This document shows, one piece after another, positions 35,250 to 43,308 of a stretch of DNA of 64,000 nt. The translations under genes were made by a program, and so were the position numbers. The notes under the pieces are model-generated. The model was not told the DNA's origin. It saw only the letters and a program-made list of their open reading frames with translations, and did no database searches. Source of the stretch: NIC37A-2 sp050289625 (lineage in GTDB: Bacteria > Myxococcota_A > Polyangia > Polyangiales > Polyangiaceae); NCBI GenBank assembly GCA_050289625.1, contig JBNKGC010000004.1, positions 9,497 to 73,496 on the forward strand. Reading direction: 5' to 3'. Within the stretch, counting starts at the first letter, position 1. The number at the start of each line of letters is the position of its first letter.

Positions 35250-36467
35250 TCAGCCGCCGCCAAAGACCTGAGTCGCGATCACGATGGGAGGAGACGACGA
35301 GTCATCGATGTCGACGTCCAGCCCGATGTGGGTGAAGTTGGGATCGAGCAGATTGGCGCGATGACCGGGGCTTCGCATCCAGAGCGTGTGGATCTCCTCT
35401 GCCGAACGCGCCCGGCCGATGTTTTCTCCGTAACGGGGGTAGGGGAAGCCCGCGCGGCGCATGCGGTCGTGGGTCGAACCGTTCGTCGGCGACTGGTGCG
35501 CGAAGAAATGGTTCTGGTGCATGTCGTCGTTGTGGCCCGCGGCGATGCGATCGAGTTCGGGATCCCTTTTCAGGGGCGGCAGTCCGGCGTGTGCGCGAGC
35601 CTCGTTGGCTGCCTGGAGAAAAGCTTCTGCCGTGGGAGCCCAGTCGACGTTCAGGGTCGTGGCTTCGATCTCCGGATTGACACCCACGCCGATCGGGAAG
35701 TTTGCAACTACCTCCAGGCCGTTTGGACCGCGTGCCAAGAGCTCGATCTGGTGCGTGCCTCGCGGCAGGCCCATGAGCTTCTGCTCGAGCATTCCCTTCA
35801 TGCGACGCACCTTGCCGTCGGGTCCCGTGACGAGCCATTCGGGGCTGTTCCAACCGCTGGCCAACTTGGCCTGCAGATTGACGGGAGCGCCCTCTTCCAC
35901 GCGACGATCGACGGGGGCGATGTCGGCATGACTTGCCGAAAGCGCGACCACGGCCAGCCCGTCGTCGGTCACGTAGACGCCGGCGCGATTGTGCGCGCTG
36001 CTCTTCGGCTGTCCGCGCAGGGCGCCGGAGAGATCTCTTTCCCACGTAGCCGCGTCCAGATCGACGAACAAAAGGAGCGGAAACGGAGAGACGATGCCGA
36101 ACCGGCGACTCATGCGGTCGACGTCGATGGTCGAGGGCGTCTCGCCGCGGTGGGAGCGCTGTTGGGCGGCCCAACTGGCGAGGTCGGCCAAACGACCGTC
36201 GCCTTCCAACCGTTCGTTGGCGGTGCGCACGACGTTCCAGACGCGCGAGGCGTCGGAAGCTCCCTGGCCATCTCCCGAGTACGGATGACCCTCGGGCGAG
36301 CTCGAGTACCGGTCCCGATCCCTGAGGGGCGCGGAGGTCTTGGAGGCGGAGATCTGTGGTTTGGACTCGGAGCCACTGCCGCGGCTGGCACAGCCGGTGG
36401 AAGGCAGGTAGACGGCGACAGCGGCCGTCAAGAGGCCCAGAGCCAGGCGAAGCTGGCGGTTAAGCAT
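35250..36467 (-). CDS. CAP-domain (SCP/PR1-like) lipoprotein
   Basis: A 405-residue predicted lipoprotein. The signal peptide MLNRQLRLALGLLTAAVAVYLPSTGC is followed by a Ser-rich linker. The middle 200 residues form an unrecognised domain. The C-terminal 130 residues are a CAP domain: AEAFLQAANEARAHAGLPPLKRDPELDRIAAGHNDDMHQNHFFAHQSP, the YGENIGRARSAEEIHTLWMRSPGHRANLLDPNFTHIGL core, and the V-I-A-T-Q-V-F-G-G-G end. The CAP His/Glu/His residues are present. Such proteins are secreted and of unsettled function. Confidence 0.85.
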   Translation of the reverse strand: MLNRQLRLALGLLTAAVAVYLPSTGCASRGSGSESKPQISASKTSAPLRDRDRYSSSPEGHPYSGDGQGASDASRVWNVVRTANERLEGDGRLADLASWAAQQRSHRGETPSTIDVDRMSRRFGIVSPFPLLLFVDLDAATWERDLSGALRGQPKSSAHNRAGVYVTDDGLAVVALSASHADIAPVDRRVEEGAPVNLQAKLASGWNSPEWLVTGPDGKVRRMKGMLEQKLMGLPRGTHQIELLARGPNGLEVVANFPIGVGVNPEIEATTLNVDWAPTAEAFLQAANEARAHAGLPPLKRDPELDRIAAGHNDDMHQNHFFAHQSPTNGSTHDRMRRAGFPYPRYGENIGRARSAEEIHTLWMRSPGHRANLLDPNFTHIGLDVDIDDSSSPPIVIATQVFGGG

Positions 36468-36733
36468 GGGCGAAGCGAAGTTTTCGAAAGCTGGGGCCAG
36501 GCCCCGGGTACGTGAAGCTCCGGCAAGGTGACACGGCTTCTGAAGGGCGCCAGCGGTCCTTCGAGCTAGCGTGGCGAGTCAGCTGCGGAACGGTTCTGGC
36601 CAGACCCATCTGGGTTTTCTACCCTGGTGCCCCAAGTAGGCTGGTGCATTCGGGTTCCGAGCTTCGCTTCAGCGGACTTTGGGGACTAGGCGCGCGGCCA
36701 TTCGGAAGAACGACCACAACCAGCGAGCAAGCG

Positions 36734-37903
36734 ATGCCCTCCCGGACTCACTCCATCGGAATTCTCACTTCAGGGGGCGACTGCCCCGGTTTGAACGCAG
36801 CGATCCGCGGTGTGGCGAAGGCCGCCATGCACTACGGCATCCAAGTCATTGGCGTGCAGGATGGGTTCCGTGGTCTGGTGGAAAACCGCACCATGGTGCT
36901 GGACAGCCGATTGGTGAGCGGCCTGCTCACCGAGGGAGGAACGCTGCTTGGAACGGCGCGTGACAAGCCTCACAAAATGCGCATGGGTCACCAGATCATG
37001 GACATGACCGACGTTGCGGTCGCCAACATGAACCGGATGAACATCGATTGTCTGGTGTGCATCGGGGGGAACGGAACCCAGAAGAATGCGCTCCGTTTGC
37101 GCAACGCCACCGACATCGGAGTGATCACCCTGCCGAAGACCATCGACAACGACGTTGCGGGGACCGACGTCACCTTCGGTTTCGACTCGGCGATGAGGAT
37201 CGCCACCGAAGCGATCGACCGGCTTCACACGACGGCGACGAGTCACCATCGCATCATCGTGTGCGAAATCATGGGACACGATGCGGGCTGGCTTGCCCTT
37301 GGTTCGGGCATTGCCGGCGGGGCGGACGTCATTCTCATTCCCGAGATCCCCTACGACCTCGGCGTCGTGGCGCGTCACCTGATCAACCGTCGCCAAGCGG
37401 GCAAGCGTTTCTCAATCATCGCCGTGGCCGAAGGTGTTCGTTCACAAGATGAAGTGGCGCGCCTCCTGGCGGATGAGGAGGGCAAGAAGAAGAAGGAAAA
37501 GAAGAGAAAGAAGGACAAAGAGGGACCCGAACCGAGCAAGGCGACGCCGTCCGTCGACTTCGACTCGGAGGAGGTCCACCTGGTCCAGGAGCCCGTGGCG
37601 AGTCGGATCGCGCGGCGACTGCAGCAGCTCACGGGGATTGAGGCGCGCGTCACGTCCCTCGGTCACGTGCAGCGCGGCGGCGAGCCCACTGCCTACGACC
37701 GACTCCTGACCACCCGCCTCGGGACGAAGGCAGGAAAGCTCCTCGCCGAGGGCACCTACGACGTGATGGTGGCCATCCAGGGCGACAAGACGAAACCCGT
37801 CCCGCTCGAAAGCGTCGCGGGCAAGAAGAAGCTCGTGCCCCCGGATCACCCGTGGCTCGAGACCGCTCGCCTCGTGGAAACCTGCCTCGGCGACAAATCC
37901 TGA
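36734..37903 (+). CDS. pfkA: 6-phosphofructokinase
   Basis: A 389-residue PFK. Motifs: GILTSGGDCPGLNAAIRG at residues 8-25, a VCIGGNGTQK phosphate-donor loop near residue 107, PKTIDNDVAGTDVTFGFDSA (catalytic Asp) near 134 and GHDAGWLALGSG. The donor loop reads GGNGT rather than GGDGT of E. coli PfkA, so an Asn replaces the Mg-ligand Asp. Between residues about 250 and 290 lies an insert of Lys/Glu-rich, low-complexity sequence (EEGKKKKEKKRKKDKEGPEP) absent from standard PFKs. The start is ATG 36734, as the homologous region begins at once. ATP or PPi as donor cannot be decided from the sequence alone. Confidence 0.93.
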   Translation: MPSRTHSIGILTSGGDCPGLNAAIRGVAKAAMHYGIQVIGVQDGFRGLVENRTMVLDSRLVSGLLTEGGTLLGTARDKPHKMRMGHQIMDMTDVAVANMNRMNIDCLVCIGGNGTQKNALRLRNATDIGVITLPKTIDNDVAGTDVTFGFDSAMRIATEAIDRLHTTATSHHRIIVCEIMGHDAGWLALGSGIAGGADVILIPEIPYDLGVVARHLINRRQAGKRFSIIAVAEGVRSQDEVARLLADEEGKKKKEKKRKKDKEGPEPSKATPSVDFDSEEVHLVQEPVASRIARRLQQLTGIEARVTSLGHVQRGGEPTAYDRLLTTRLGTKAGKLLAEGTYDVMVAIQGDKTKPVPLESVAGKKKLVPPDHPWLETARLVETCLGDKS

Positions 37904-37986
37904 GCGGATCCAGCACCTTCCAGCCGCGCTCGGGTCGCTTGGCCCTTGACATGGGCGACTCAGGGCGTACCTGCACCGGGTCGAAC

Positions 37987-39057
37987 ATGTCTGCACCCCA
38001 CGTCACCATGGTGAAAAAGCGGCTCGCCTCGGGCGAGCCCTGCCGCAAGTGCATCCAGGCGGAGGACATGCTCAAGCGGCGGGGCCTTTGGGAAAAGATC
38101 GGGCAGGTCGTGTGGGCCGACGAGACCGATCCCGAGTCCGAGGGAATGCGTCTGGCGCGTGAGCATCACGTCGACCTCGCGCCCTTCTTCCTCGTTCGCT
38201 CGGACGAGGGGGCTCCGCGCCTCTACACGAGCGCCCTTCGACTCGTGAAGGAGGTTCTCGCGAAGGGGCCCGACACGGCCGATGCGACAAGTGGCGAGGG
38301 TGATTCGGGTCGGAGCGAACTCCGCCCCAGCGTAAGTCCGGTGGTTTCGGCTGTTGGGGCGGACGAAATAATGGCTCAGAGCGTGGAGCTCGCCGACGCT
38401 TCTCCGCAGCGTATCGTCGAGTGGACCTTTGGCAAGCTCGGGCGTCGTTGCGCGATCGCCTTCAGCGGTGCCGAGGATGTCGTCCTCATCGACATGGCGG
38501 CGAAGCGCGGCTTGGATTTTTCGGTGTTCTGTCTGGACACGGGGCGACTGCACCCGGAGACCTACCGATTCATCGATCGCGTCCGCGAGCACTACGGCAT
38601 CGAGATCGAGATGGCTTTTCCCGAGGCCATTCGGGTCCAGGACCTCGTCCGCAAGAAGGGCTTGTTCAGCTTCTACGAGGATGGTCACGGCGAGTGCTGC
38701 GGTATTCGCAAGGTGGAGCCTTTGCGGCGTGTGCTCGGCACCTTCGACGGTTGGATGACCGGGCAGCGACGTGACCAGAGCCCGACGCGAGCCGAGGTGC
38801 CGGTACTGCTTTGGGACACGAGCCACACCCCCTCCGGAATGCTCAAGGCCAACCCCCTGGCTCGCTGGACGAGCGCGCAGGTGTGGCAGTACATCCGCGA
38901 CGAGGACGTGCCCTACAACGAGCTCCACGACCGAGGGTTCATCTCGATCGGCTGCGAGCCGTGCACCCGAGCCGTCCGCCCGGGCGAGCATGAGCGCGCT
39001 GGCCGCTGGTGGTGGGAGGAAGCCACCCAGCGCGAGTGCGGGCTGCACAAGGGCTGA
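37987..39057 (+). CDS. cysH: Assimilatory adenylyl-sulfate (APS) reductase with N-terminal redox domain
   Basis: A 356-residue protein of two parts. Residues 1-90 are a thioredoxin/glutaredoxin-like domain with a redox motif CRKC at residues 19-22 and an FFLVRSDEGAPRLYTSALRL segment. Residues about 125-356 are a CysH domain: IAFSGAEDVVLIDMAAKRG (nucleotide loop), SVFCLDTGRLHPETYRFIDRVREHYG, GECCGIRKVEPLRRVLG (Cys-Cys) and SIGCEPCTRAVRPGEHERAGRWWWE (C-x-x-C). The two Cys pairs are the [4Fe-4S] ligands found in APS reductases rather than PAPS reductases. It reduces APS to sulfite. The C-terminal ECGLHKG carries the catalytic cysteine. Start ATG 37987 is chosen; longer frames overlap the phosphofructokinase gene. 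Downstream genes are unrelated. Confidence 0.92.
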   Translation: MSAPHVTMVKKRLASGEPCRKCIQAEDMLKRRGLWEKIGQVVWADETDPESEGMRLAREHHVDLAPFFLVRSDEGAPRLYTSALRLVKEVLAKGPDTADATSGEGDSGRSELRPSVSPVVSAVGADEIMAQSVELADASPQRIVEWTFGKLGRRCAIAFSGAEDVVLIDMAAKRGLDFSVFCLDTGRLHPETYRFIDRVREHYGIEIEMAFPEAIRVQDLVRKKGLFSFYEDGHGECCGIRKVEPLRRVLGTFDGWMTGQRRDQSPTRAEVPVLLWDTSHTPSGMLKANPLARWTSAQVWQYIRDEDVPYNELHDRGFISIGCEPCTRAVRPGEHERAGRWWWEEATQRECGLHKG

Positions 39058-39063
39058 GCGCTG

Positions 39064-39891
39064 CTATGCGTCGTGGCGGTACAAATGCACGTCGCGTTGG
39101 GGAAATGGGATCGTGACTCCCGCCTCATCGAGGACGCGTTTGCAGCCCTCGGTGATGGCGAAATGCACGTCCCAGTAGTCCGCGGGGCGGGTGAACGGGC
39201 GCACCACGAGGTTGACGGAGTTGTCCCCGAGCTCCGTGACGGCAACCACGGGTGCTGGCTCGGGGAGGACCTTCGGGGTGCTCTTCACCATCTCCAGAAG
39301 AACGGCTTTCGCTTTCTGAAGGTCGGCGTCGTAGGCGACGCCGACCGAGCAATCGACTCGGACGTGCTGTTCGCTGGTGAAGTTCGTGATCGTCCCGTTC
39401 GAAAGGCCTCCGTTGGGGACGATGACCCGCCGGTTTTGGGGCGAGAGCAGCACTGTGTTGAAGATCTGGATTTCGAGTACCGTGCCGATTTCACCCTGGG
39501 CCTTGATGAAATCGCCCACCTTGAAGGGGCGAAAGATCAGGATGATCACTCCACCGGCGAAATTCTGGAGGCTGCCTTGGAGCGCAAGACCGATGGCGAG
39601 GCCCGCTGCGCCCAGGACCGCGACGAACGACGTCGTCTGGACGCCGAGGATTGATGCGACGCTGATGAACAGCATCACCTTGAGGATCCAACCGAGGAGG
39701 TTGCTCAAGAACGGAGTCAGCGTCGCATCGACCTTCCGAGCTTCGAGTCCCCGTCGGAAGACCTTGATCACGCCGCTCACCAGCCAGAGGCCGAGCAGGA
39801 GGGTGAAGAGCGCCAGCGCGACCTTGGGGGCGTACGTCAGCGTGAGGCTGACTACCAATTCTCGGTACTTCTCGATCTCCGCGACGTCCAT
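39064..39891 (-). CDS. mscS: Small-conductance mechanosensitive channel (MscS family)
   Basis: A 275-residue MscS-type channel that releases solutes at hypoosmotic stress. Three N-terminal transmembrane helices (YAPKVALALFTLLLGLWLVSGVIKVF, LLGWILKVMLFISVASILGVQT, and the pore helix SFVAVLGAAGLAIGLALQGSLQNFAGGVIILIF) precede the beta domain (FRPFKVGDFIKAQGEIGTVLEIQIFNTVLLSPQNRRVIVPNGGL). The conserved pore Gly/Ala pattern is present. It is convergent with the APS reductase gene. Confidence 0.95.
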   Translation of the reverse strand: MDVAEIEKYRELVVSLTLTYAPKVALALFTLLLGLWLVSGVIKVFRRGLEARKVDATLTPFLSNLLGWILKVMLFISVASILGVQTTSFVAVLGAAGLAIGLALQGSLQNFAGGVIILIFRPFKVGDFIKAQGEIGTVLEIQIFNTVLLSPQNRRVIVPNGGLSNGTITNFTSEQHVRVDCSVGVAYDADLQKAKAVLLEMVKSTPKVLPEPAPVVAVTELGDNSVNLVVRPFTRPADYWDVHFAITEGCKRVLDEAGVTIPFPQRDVHLYRHDA

Positions 39892-40071
39892 CCCTGCGCC
39901 TCCCAGCGCATTGCACCGCCATGATGGAGGCGATTTGGACGAAGGGGAAGGGGATGGCCGCGCGAGTCGTCAGCGTCGAAAAGTGGAAGCTGACTACGAA
40001 ATGTTTCGCGGCACGGTCCTACCCCAAAACGTTTCGCGAAAGGTTTCCGGTGCTGATTCGCCGGGCACGAA

Positions 40072-40932
40072 CTAGCCCCGCGAATCGTTCGCCATGTGTT
40101 CGTTGAACAAGGCGAGGAGTCCGTCAGGGTTGTCCACGTGGACCCAATGCCCCGCGTTCGGGAGCTCCAGGAGCTCGACGGAGGCATCTTCTGGAAGTGC
40201 CCCGGCTCGGCTCCGCATGTCGCCGGTCCAACGATCACTGTGCTCGGCGACGACCAGGTGGACGGTGGGACGCTCCCGCACCGTTTCGACGAAGGGCCAG
40301 AGGTCTTCGCGGAAGTAGTCTTGCATGAGCTCCCCGATCGCCTCGACGTCGAGGCGCCAGGCAAAGCCCGAGTCGGAGCGCTCGAGGTTCGTGCCGAGCC
40401 AATTGGCCAGCCCGCTCGAAAGTCCCTGCCCGGTGAGCGCGGCGGTTGCGTCGTTGCGGCTCGAGAACGGCCCGGGCGCTCGACGCAGCGCCTCGAGAAC
40501 CCGCAGGACCTCGTGTCCGGGATCGGGAGTCTGAGTGCCCGGATCCGAGTCCAGCGCCCAAACCTCGTCGAGGGCCCCCGCATAGTCCGACGGGAGGGGA
40601 CGACCGGTACCTTCCCCGAGGGCACGGCGGGCGTAAGCCAGCGCCACCTTGCCCCCGAAAGAATGCCCGATCACCGCATTGGGGGGTCGTCCGACGGCCT
40701 CGGCAAGCTCCGCCAAATCATCAACGCACGCTTCGACCGTCTGCGGAGAGGGAGCGCCCTGCGAGTGCCCGTGGTTTCTCAGATCCACGAGGACGAAGCG
40801 CCAAGCAGGACGCTCGGTAGCGAGCCTCTTGATGAAGCTGCGAAAGTTGTGGCCGGCGCCGAGCGCGCCGTGGAGGACGAATGCCAGACGGGGGGCATCG
40901 GCATCGCCAACCGCGATGTGATGGAGCTTCAC
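40072..40932 (-). CDS. Alpha/beta hydrolase (YbfF-like)
   Basis: A 286-residue alpha/beta hydrolase. The oxyanion region is VLHGALGAGHNFRSF, a DLRNHGHSQG loop follows, the nucleophile elbow is GHSFGGK, and the distal acid/His pair would be in VVAEHSD and NAGHWVHVDNP. This is the YbfF/esterase type. The GTG start overlaps the end of the RidA-like gene by 4 bp (GTGA), so it is translated with it. Substrate unknown. Confidence 0.88.
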   Translation of the reverse strand: MKLHHIAVGDADAPRLAFVLHGALGAGHNFRSFIKRLATERPAWRFVLVDLRNHGHSQGAPSPQTVEACVDDLAELAEAVGRPPNAVIGHSFGGKVALAYARRALGEGTGRPLPSDYAGALDEVWALDSDPGTQTPDPGHEVLRVLEALRRAPGPFSSRNDATAALTGQGLSSGLANWLGTNLERSDSGFAWRLDVEAIGELMQDYFREDLWPFVETVRERPTVHLVVAEHSDRWTGDMRSRAGALPEDASVELLELPNAGHWVHVDNPDGLLALFNEHMANDSRG

Positions 40933-41399
40933 AGGGCGGTCACCTCGAGGGTGGCGTCGATCTCCACGCTCGTGCCGAACGGAAGCTGCGCCATGCCTAC
41001 CGCCGTGCGCGCGTGCTGTCCGGCCTCGCCCAAAACCTCGATGAGGAGCTCGGACGCACCGTTCACCACGAGGTGTTGTTCGGTGAAATTGGGGGTGCTG
41101 TTCACGTAGCCGCCGATGCGGAGCACTCGCACGATGCGTTCGAGGCTACCGAGCTCGTCCCGTGCGACCCGGAGGATGTTGGCGGCGCAGAGAGCCGCGG
41201 CTTTCTGACCCTCCTCGAGAGTGAGGTCGGCGCCGAGCTTGCCCTTGTAGAGCAGGTTACCGGGGCCATCGAAGGGAACCGCCCCCGACAGGTAAGCGGT
41301 TGTCCCGTGCACCAGCATGGGCTTGTAGATGGCGCCGGGCTTGGGGATCCGGTCGAGCGGGTAGCCGAGTCGCTCCAACTTCACTTCGCGTGTGCTCAT
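40929..41399 (-). CDS. RidA/YjgF-family protein
   Basis: A 156-residue Rid-family protein. Matches include PLDRIPKPGAIYKPMLVHGTTAYLSGAVPFDG, GADLTLEEGQKAAALCAANILRVARDELGSLERIVRVLRIGGYVNSTPNF and the C-terminal GEAGQHARTAVGMAQLPFGTSVEIDATLEV. The terminal Arg-x-x-V-G-x-x-x-L-P box is the active region, with the Arg present; such proteins deaminate reactive enamine/imine intermediates. The stop overlaps the alpha/beta hydrolase gene. Confidence 0.93.
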   Translation of the reverse strand: MSTREVKLERLGYPLDRIPKPGAIYKPMLVHGTTAYLSGAVPFDGPGNLLYKGKLGADLTLEEGQKAAALCAANILRVARDELGSLERIVRVLRIGGYVNSTPNFTEQHLVVNGASELLIEVLGEAGQHARTAVGMAQLPFGTSVEIDATLEVTAL

Positions 41400-41437
41400 G
41401 GGTCGGTGGGTGTCTTACCGAAGCGCGGCGATGAAGC

Positions 41438-41542
41438 CTAGAGCGACAAACGGTTTACCGATTGTCGCGACCAAACAAGCAACTGGAGCGCCGATTCGTG
41501 CAGCGCGCCAGCGTCCGAAAGGCAAACTGATCGGCGCTCTAG
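41438..41542. repeat. REPIN-like element, two CTAGAGCG-headed hairpins in inverted orientation
   Basis: CTAGAGCG at 41438-41445 and CGCTCTAG at 41535-41542 are terminal inverted repeats of a 105-bp segment. The left unit contains CGACAA-ACGG-TTTA-CCG-ATTGTCG, a hairpin matched almost base for base at 18260-18290. The right unit contains a perfect 10-bp inverted repeat GAGCGCCGAT/ATCGGCGCTC (41486-41495, 41530-41539) and shares CTAGAGCGC-x-GATCA with 18237-18258. The element lies between the RidA gene and the aquaporin gene. Confidence 0.6.
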
Positions 41543-41592
41543 AGGGTCGACCGGTTCGCCTCGTGGGCACTGGCAAATACCGCACCCGAGTT

Positions 41593-41616
41593 GTCGTGAC
41601 ATTGGCGTGTCACGAC
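41593..41616. promoter_or_regulatory. Perfect inverted repeat upstream of the aquaporin gene
   Basis: GTCGTGACA and TGTCACGAC are perfect 9-bp complements around TTGGCG, 39 bp before the aquaporin start. The size and symmetry suit an operator for a dimeric regulator. No factor can be named from the sequence. Confidence 0.45.
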
Positions 41617-41655
41617 TTGTCCGCGCCGAAATCCAACCGTACCGTTCGGCCCGCC

Positions 41656-42426
41656 GTGTCGCCGCCCCTTTCAAAGCGCCTCGCCAGCGAAGCCTTGGGA
41701 ACCGCACTCTTGCTGGTTGCGATCGTCGGCTCCGGAATTTCCGGTGAGCAGTGGAGTGGGGGAAACGAAACCCTGGCGTTGCTTCCGCACGCGCTTTCGG
41801 TGGGCGCTGCGCTGGTCGCTCTCATCTCCTGTTTCGGAGGGGTGTCGGCGCACTTCAATCCAGCGGTGACCATCGCGGAAGCCCTCGGGGGCCGTTTCGC
41901 TTGGCGTGAGGTGCCGGCCTACGTGGGGGTTCAAGTCGTCGCAGCATGCTTCGGCACGGTGCTGACTCATGTCATGTTCGGGATCGAGCCGGTGGTCTGG
42001 GGGCAGAACGCGCGCACCGGGGCGGGCCTGTGGCTTGGGGAGTTCGTGGCAACGTTCGGTTTGCTGACGATCATCCTCGGCTCGGCATCGCTCGGCACGC
42101 GGGCAATCGCAACCGCGGTGGGGACCTACATCTGCGGCGCAATTTGGTTCACGCCGTCGGCTGCATTTGCCAACCCAGCCGTGACCGTGGCGCGAGCGCT
42201 GACTGACACCTACGTGTCCATTCGACCCCTCGACGTCCCGCCCTACGTAGTCGCGCAGTTCGCTGGGGGGATCCTCGGGAGCTTTGCCATGGGGTGGATC
42301 GTGATTGCCCGACCCTCGAAGGAAGCGAGAGCTGACGAGGGAGCCGAAGCTGCAAAAGGAGGCCCGGAGCGAGAGGTCTTGCTCGAAGGAAAGCATTCCG
42401 AAGATGCCATCGAACCGGCTCGATGA
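41656..42426 (+). CDS. Aquaporin-family channel (MIP)
   Basis: A 256-residue major intrinsic protein with six predicted transmembrane helices and two half-helices ending in NPA boxes: SAHFNPAVTIAEALGG near residue 70 and SAAFANPAVTVARALTD near 175. The second box carries a Thr-Val-Ala-Arg arginine of the selectivity filter. The start is a GTG at 41656 where homology begins (PPLSKRLASEALGTALL); longer frames read through the repeat. The C-terminus after about residue 215 is polar and acidic. Related channels occur in arsenic-resistance loci, but no other ars gene is near. Confidence 0.9.
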   Translation: MSPPLSKRLASEALGTALLLVAIVGSGISGEQWSGGNETLALLPHALSVGAALVALISCFGGVSAHFNPAVTIAEALGGRFAWREVPAYVGVQVVAACFGTVLTHVMFGIEPVVWGQNARTGAGLWLGEFVATFGLLTIILGSASLGTRAIATAVGTYICGAIWFTPSAAFANPAVTVARALTDTYVSIRPLDVPPYVVAQFAGGILGSFAMGWIVIARPSKEARADEGAEAAKGGPEREVLLEGKHSEDAIEPAR

Positions 42427-42720
42427 CCGGGTTGCAAAGCTGCCCGCGTTTGGCCAGCAGGCAACAGCCTGACGCCGTGCAAGCCGCCCGAACCAAGCAG
42501 CGCCAAACCAGCGGTCGCCCAGCAAAGAAGCGCTGAGCAAGTCGGCACAAGCGGGCGCCCGAGCGACCAGGCGGCCAGCGACTGGGCGGCGACGTGGGCG
42601 GCGACGCGAGCCGTGACCGCGCTGCCGAGCAGGTCGCGCCGCGCCTCGCGCTTCGCTCGAATGACAGCTCGCGTCCGATTTTTGCGCCAGGGCGGGAGCA
42701 GTCGACTAAGCTGCCGCGTG
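42427..42720. other. Gene-poor stretch after aquaporin
   Basis: This 294-bp stretch has no supported gene. Open frames in it, including a minus-strand frame overlapping the aquaporin end, have composition typical of shadows, with repeated Ala/Arg and no motif. Confidence 0.5.
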
Positions 42721-43137
42721 ATGCGTCCTGGTGGAAGCGCCTCAGACAAACTCTTCGCGAGCTTGGAACAGTTCAGGCAGACCTGGCCCAAAAGCGGCTG
42801 GAGTTGGGACTACCGTCTCAATACCGTTGCTTCGTCTTTCCACGTGGAGTTGGCCGAGGAGGCCCATCGAGTCATCTCAGGGGCGATGCCCGACCTCTAC
42901 GACTCGCGGTCCCTTTCCAAGGCTCCCCAACAGATCCGCGACGTGGCGGAGAACTCAGGCGGAGTGCGCTCCGATCAGCGCATTTACGTCTTACCGACGT
43001 CGGGTCGTCTCATCGCCTACGGCCTCTGGTGGCCGTGGGGAGACGAAATCACCATCTCGATGCGCATCGGCCTGGCCGGCTACGTGGGCGAAACCGACCA
43101 CGAGCGCCTCCGGACTCAGTTCAACGCCATCGGTTGA
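42721..43137 (+). CDS. Hypothetical protein (unrecognised)
   Basis: A 138-residue soluble protein with no signal peptide or membrane segment. It starts MRPGGSASDKLFASLEQFRQTWPKSGWSWDYRLNTVASSFHVELAEEA and ends with a beta-rich part (RIYVLPTSGRLIAYGLWWPWGDEITISMRIGLAGYV). The sequence has normal codon-style composition and few low-complexity runs, so I regard it as a real gene. No family recognised. Confidence 0.6.
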   Translation: MRPGGSASDKLFASLEQFRQTWPKSGWSWDYRLNTVASSFHVELAEEAHRVISGAMPDLYDSRSLSKAPQQIRDVAENSGGVRSDQRIYVLPTSGRLIAYGLWWPWGDEITISMRIGLAGYVGETDHERLRTQFNAIG

Positions 43138-43140
43138 GCG

Positions 43141-43166
43141 AGCAGGGCGCCACCGCTCGCCCTGCT
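43141..43166 (+). terminator. Hairpin after the hypothetical gene
   Basis: AGCAGGGCG and CGCCCTGCT are perfect 9-bp complements around an 8-nt loop, 3 bp after the stop at 43137. A short TTCGTGG follows rather than a T-run. It is a plausible terminator for that gene. The stretch from 43167 to 43308 shows no supported gene. Confidence 0.5.
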
Positions 43167-43308
43167 TCGTGGGCGTCAGCGAACCGTCGTCACGCCGAGG
43201 AGCTTCGCCGCGAACCAGAGACTGCCTTTGCGGGGCGGGGAACCACCGGCACCCCGGGGCTGCAAACCGCTGCGGGCTCGCTCGCACGCGTGGCGACGGC
43301 TCACTGCT

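Noticed and set aside
39948..40060. Direct repeat GTTTCGCG about 24 bp apart in the gap between mscS and the hydrolase gene
   Set aside because: Only eight bases, two copies and no symmetry with gene starts; not enough for a regulatory call.
42243..42791. Minus-strand frame with hydrophobic content overlapping the aquaporin 3' end
   Set aside because: It runs antisense to a proven gene, has no motif, and its hydrophobic run could be a mirror of the GC-rich sequence; I could not support it.
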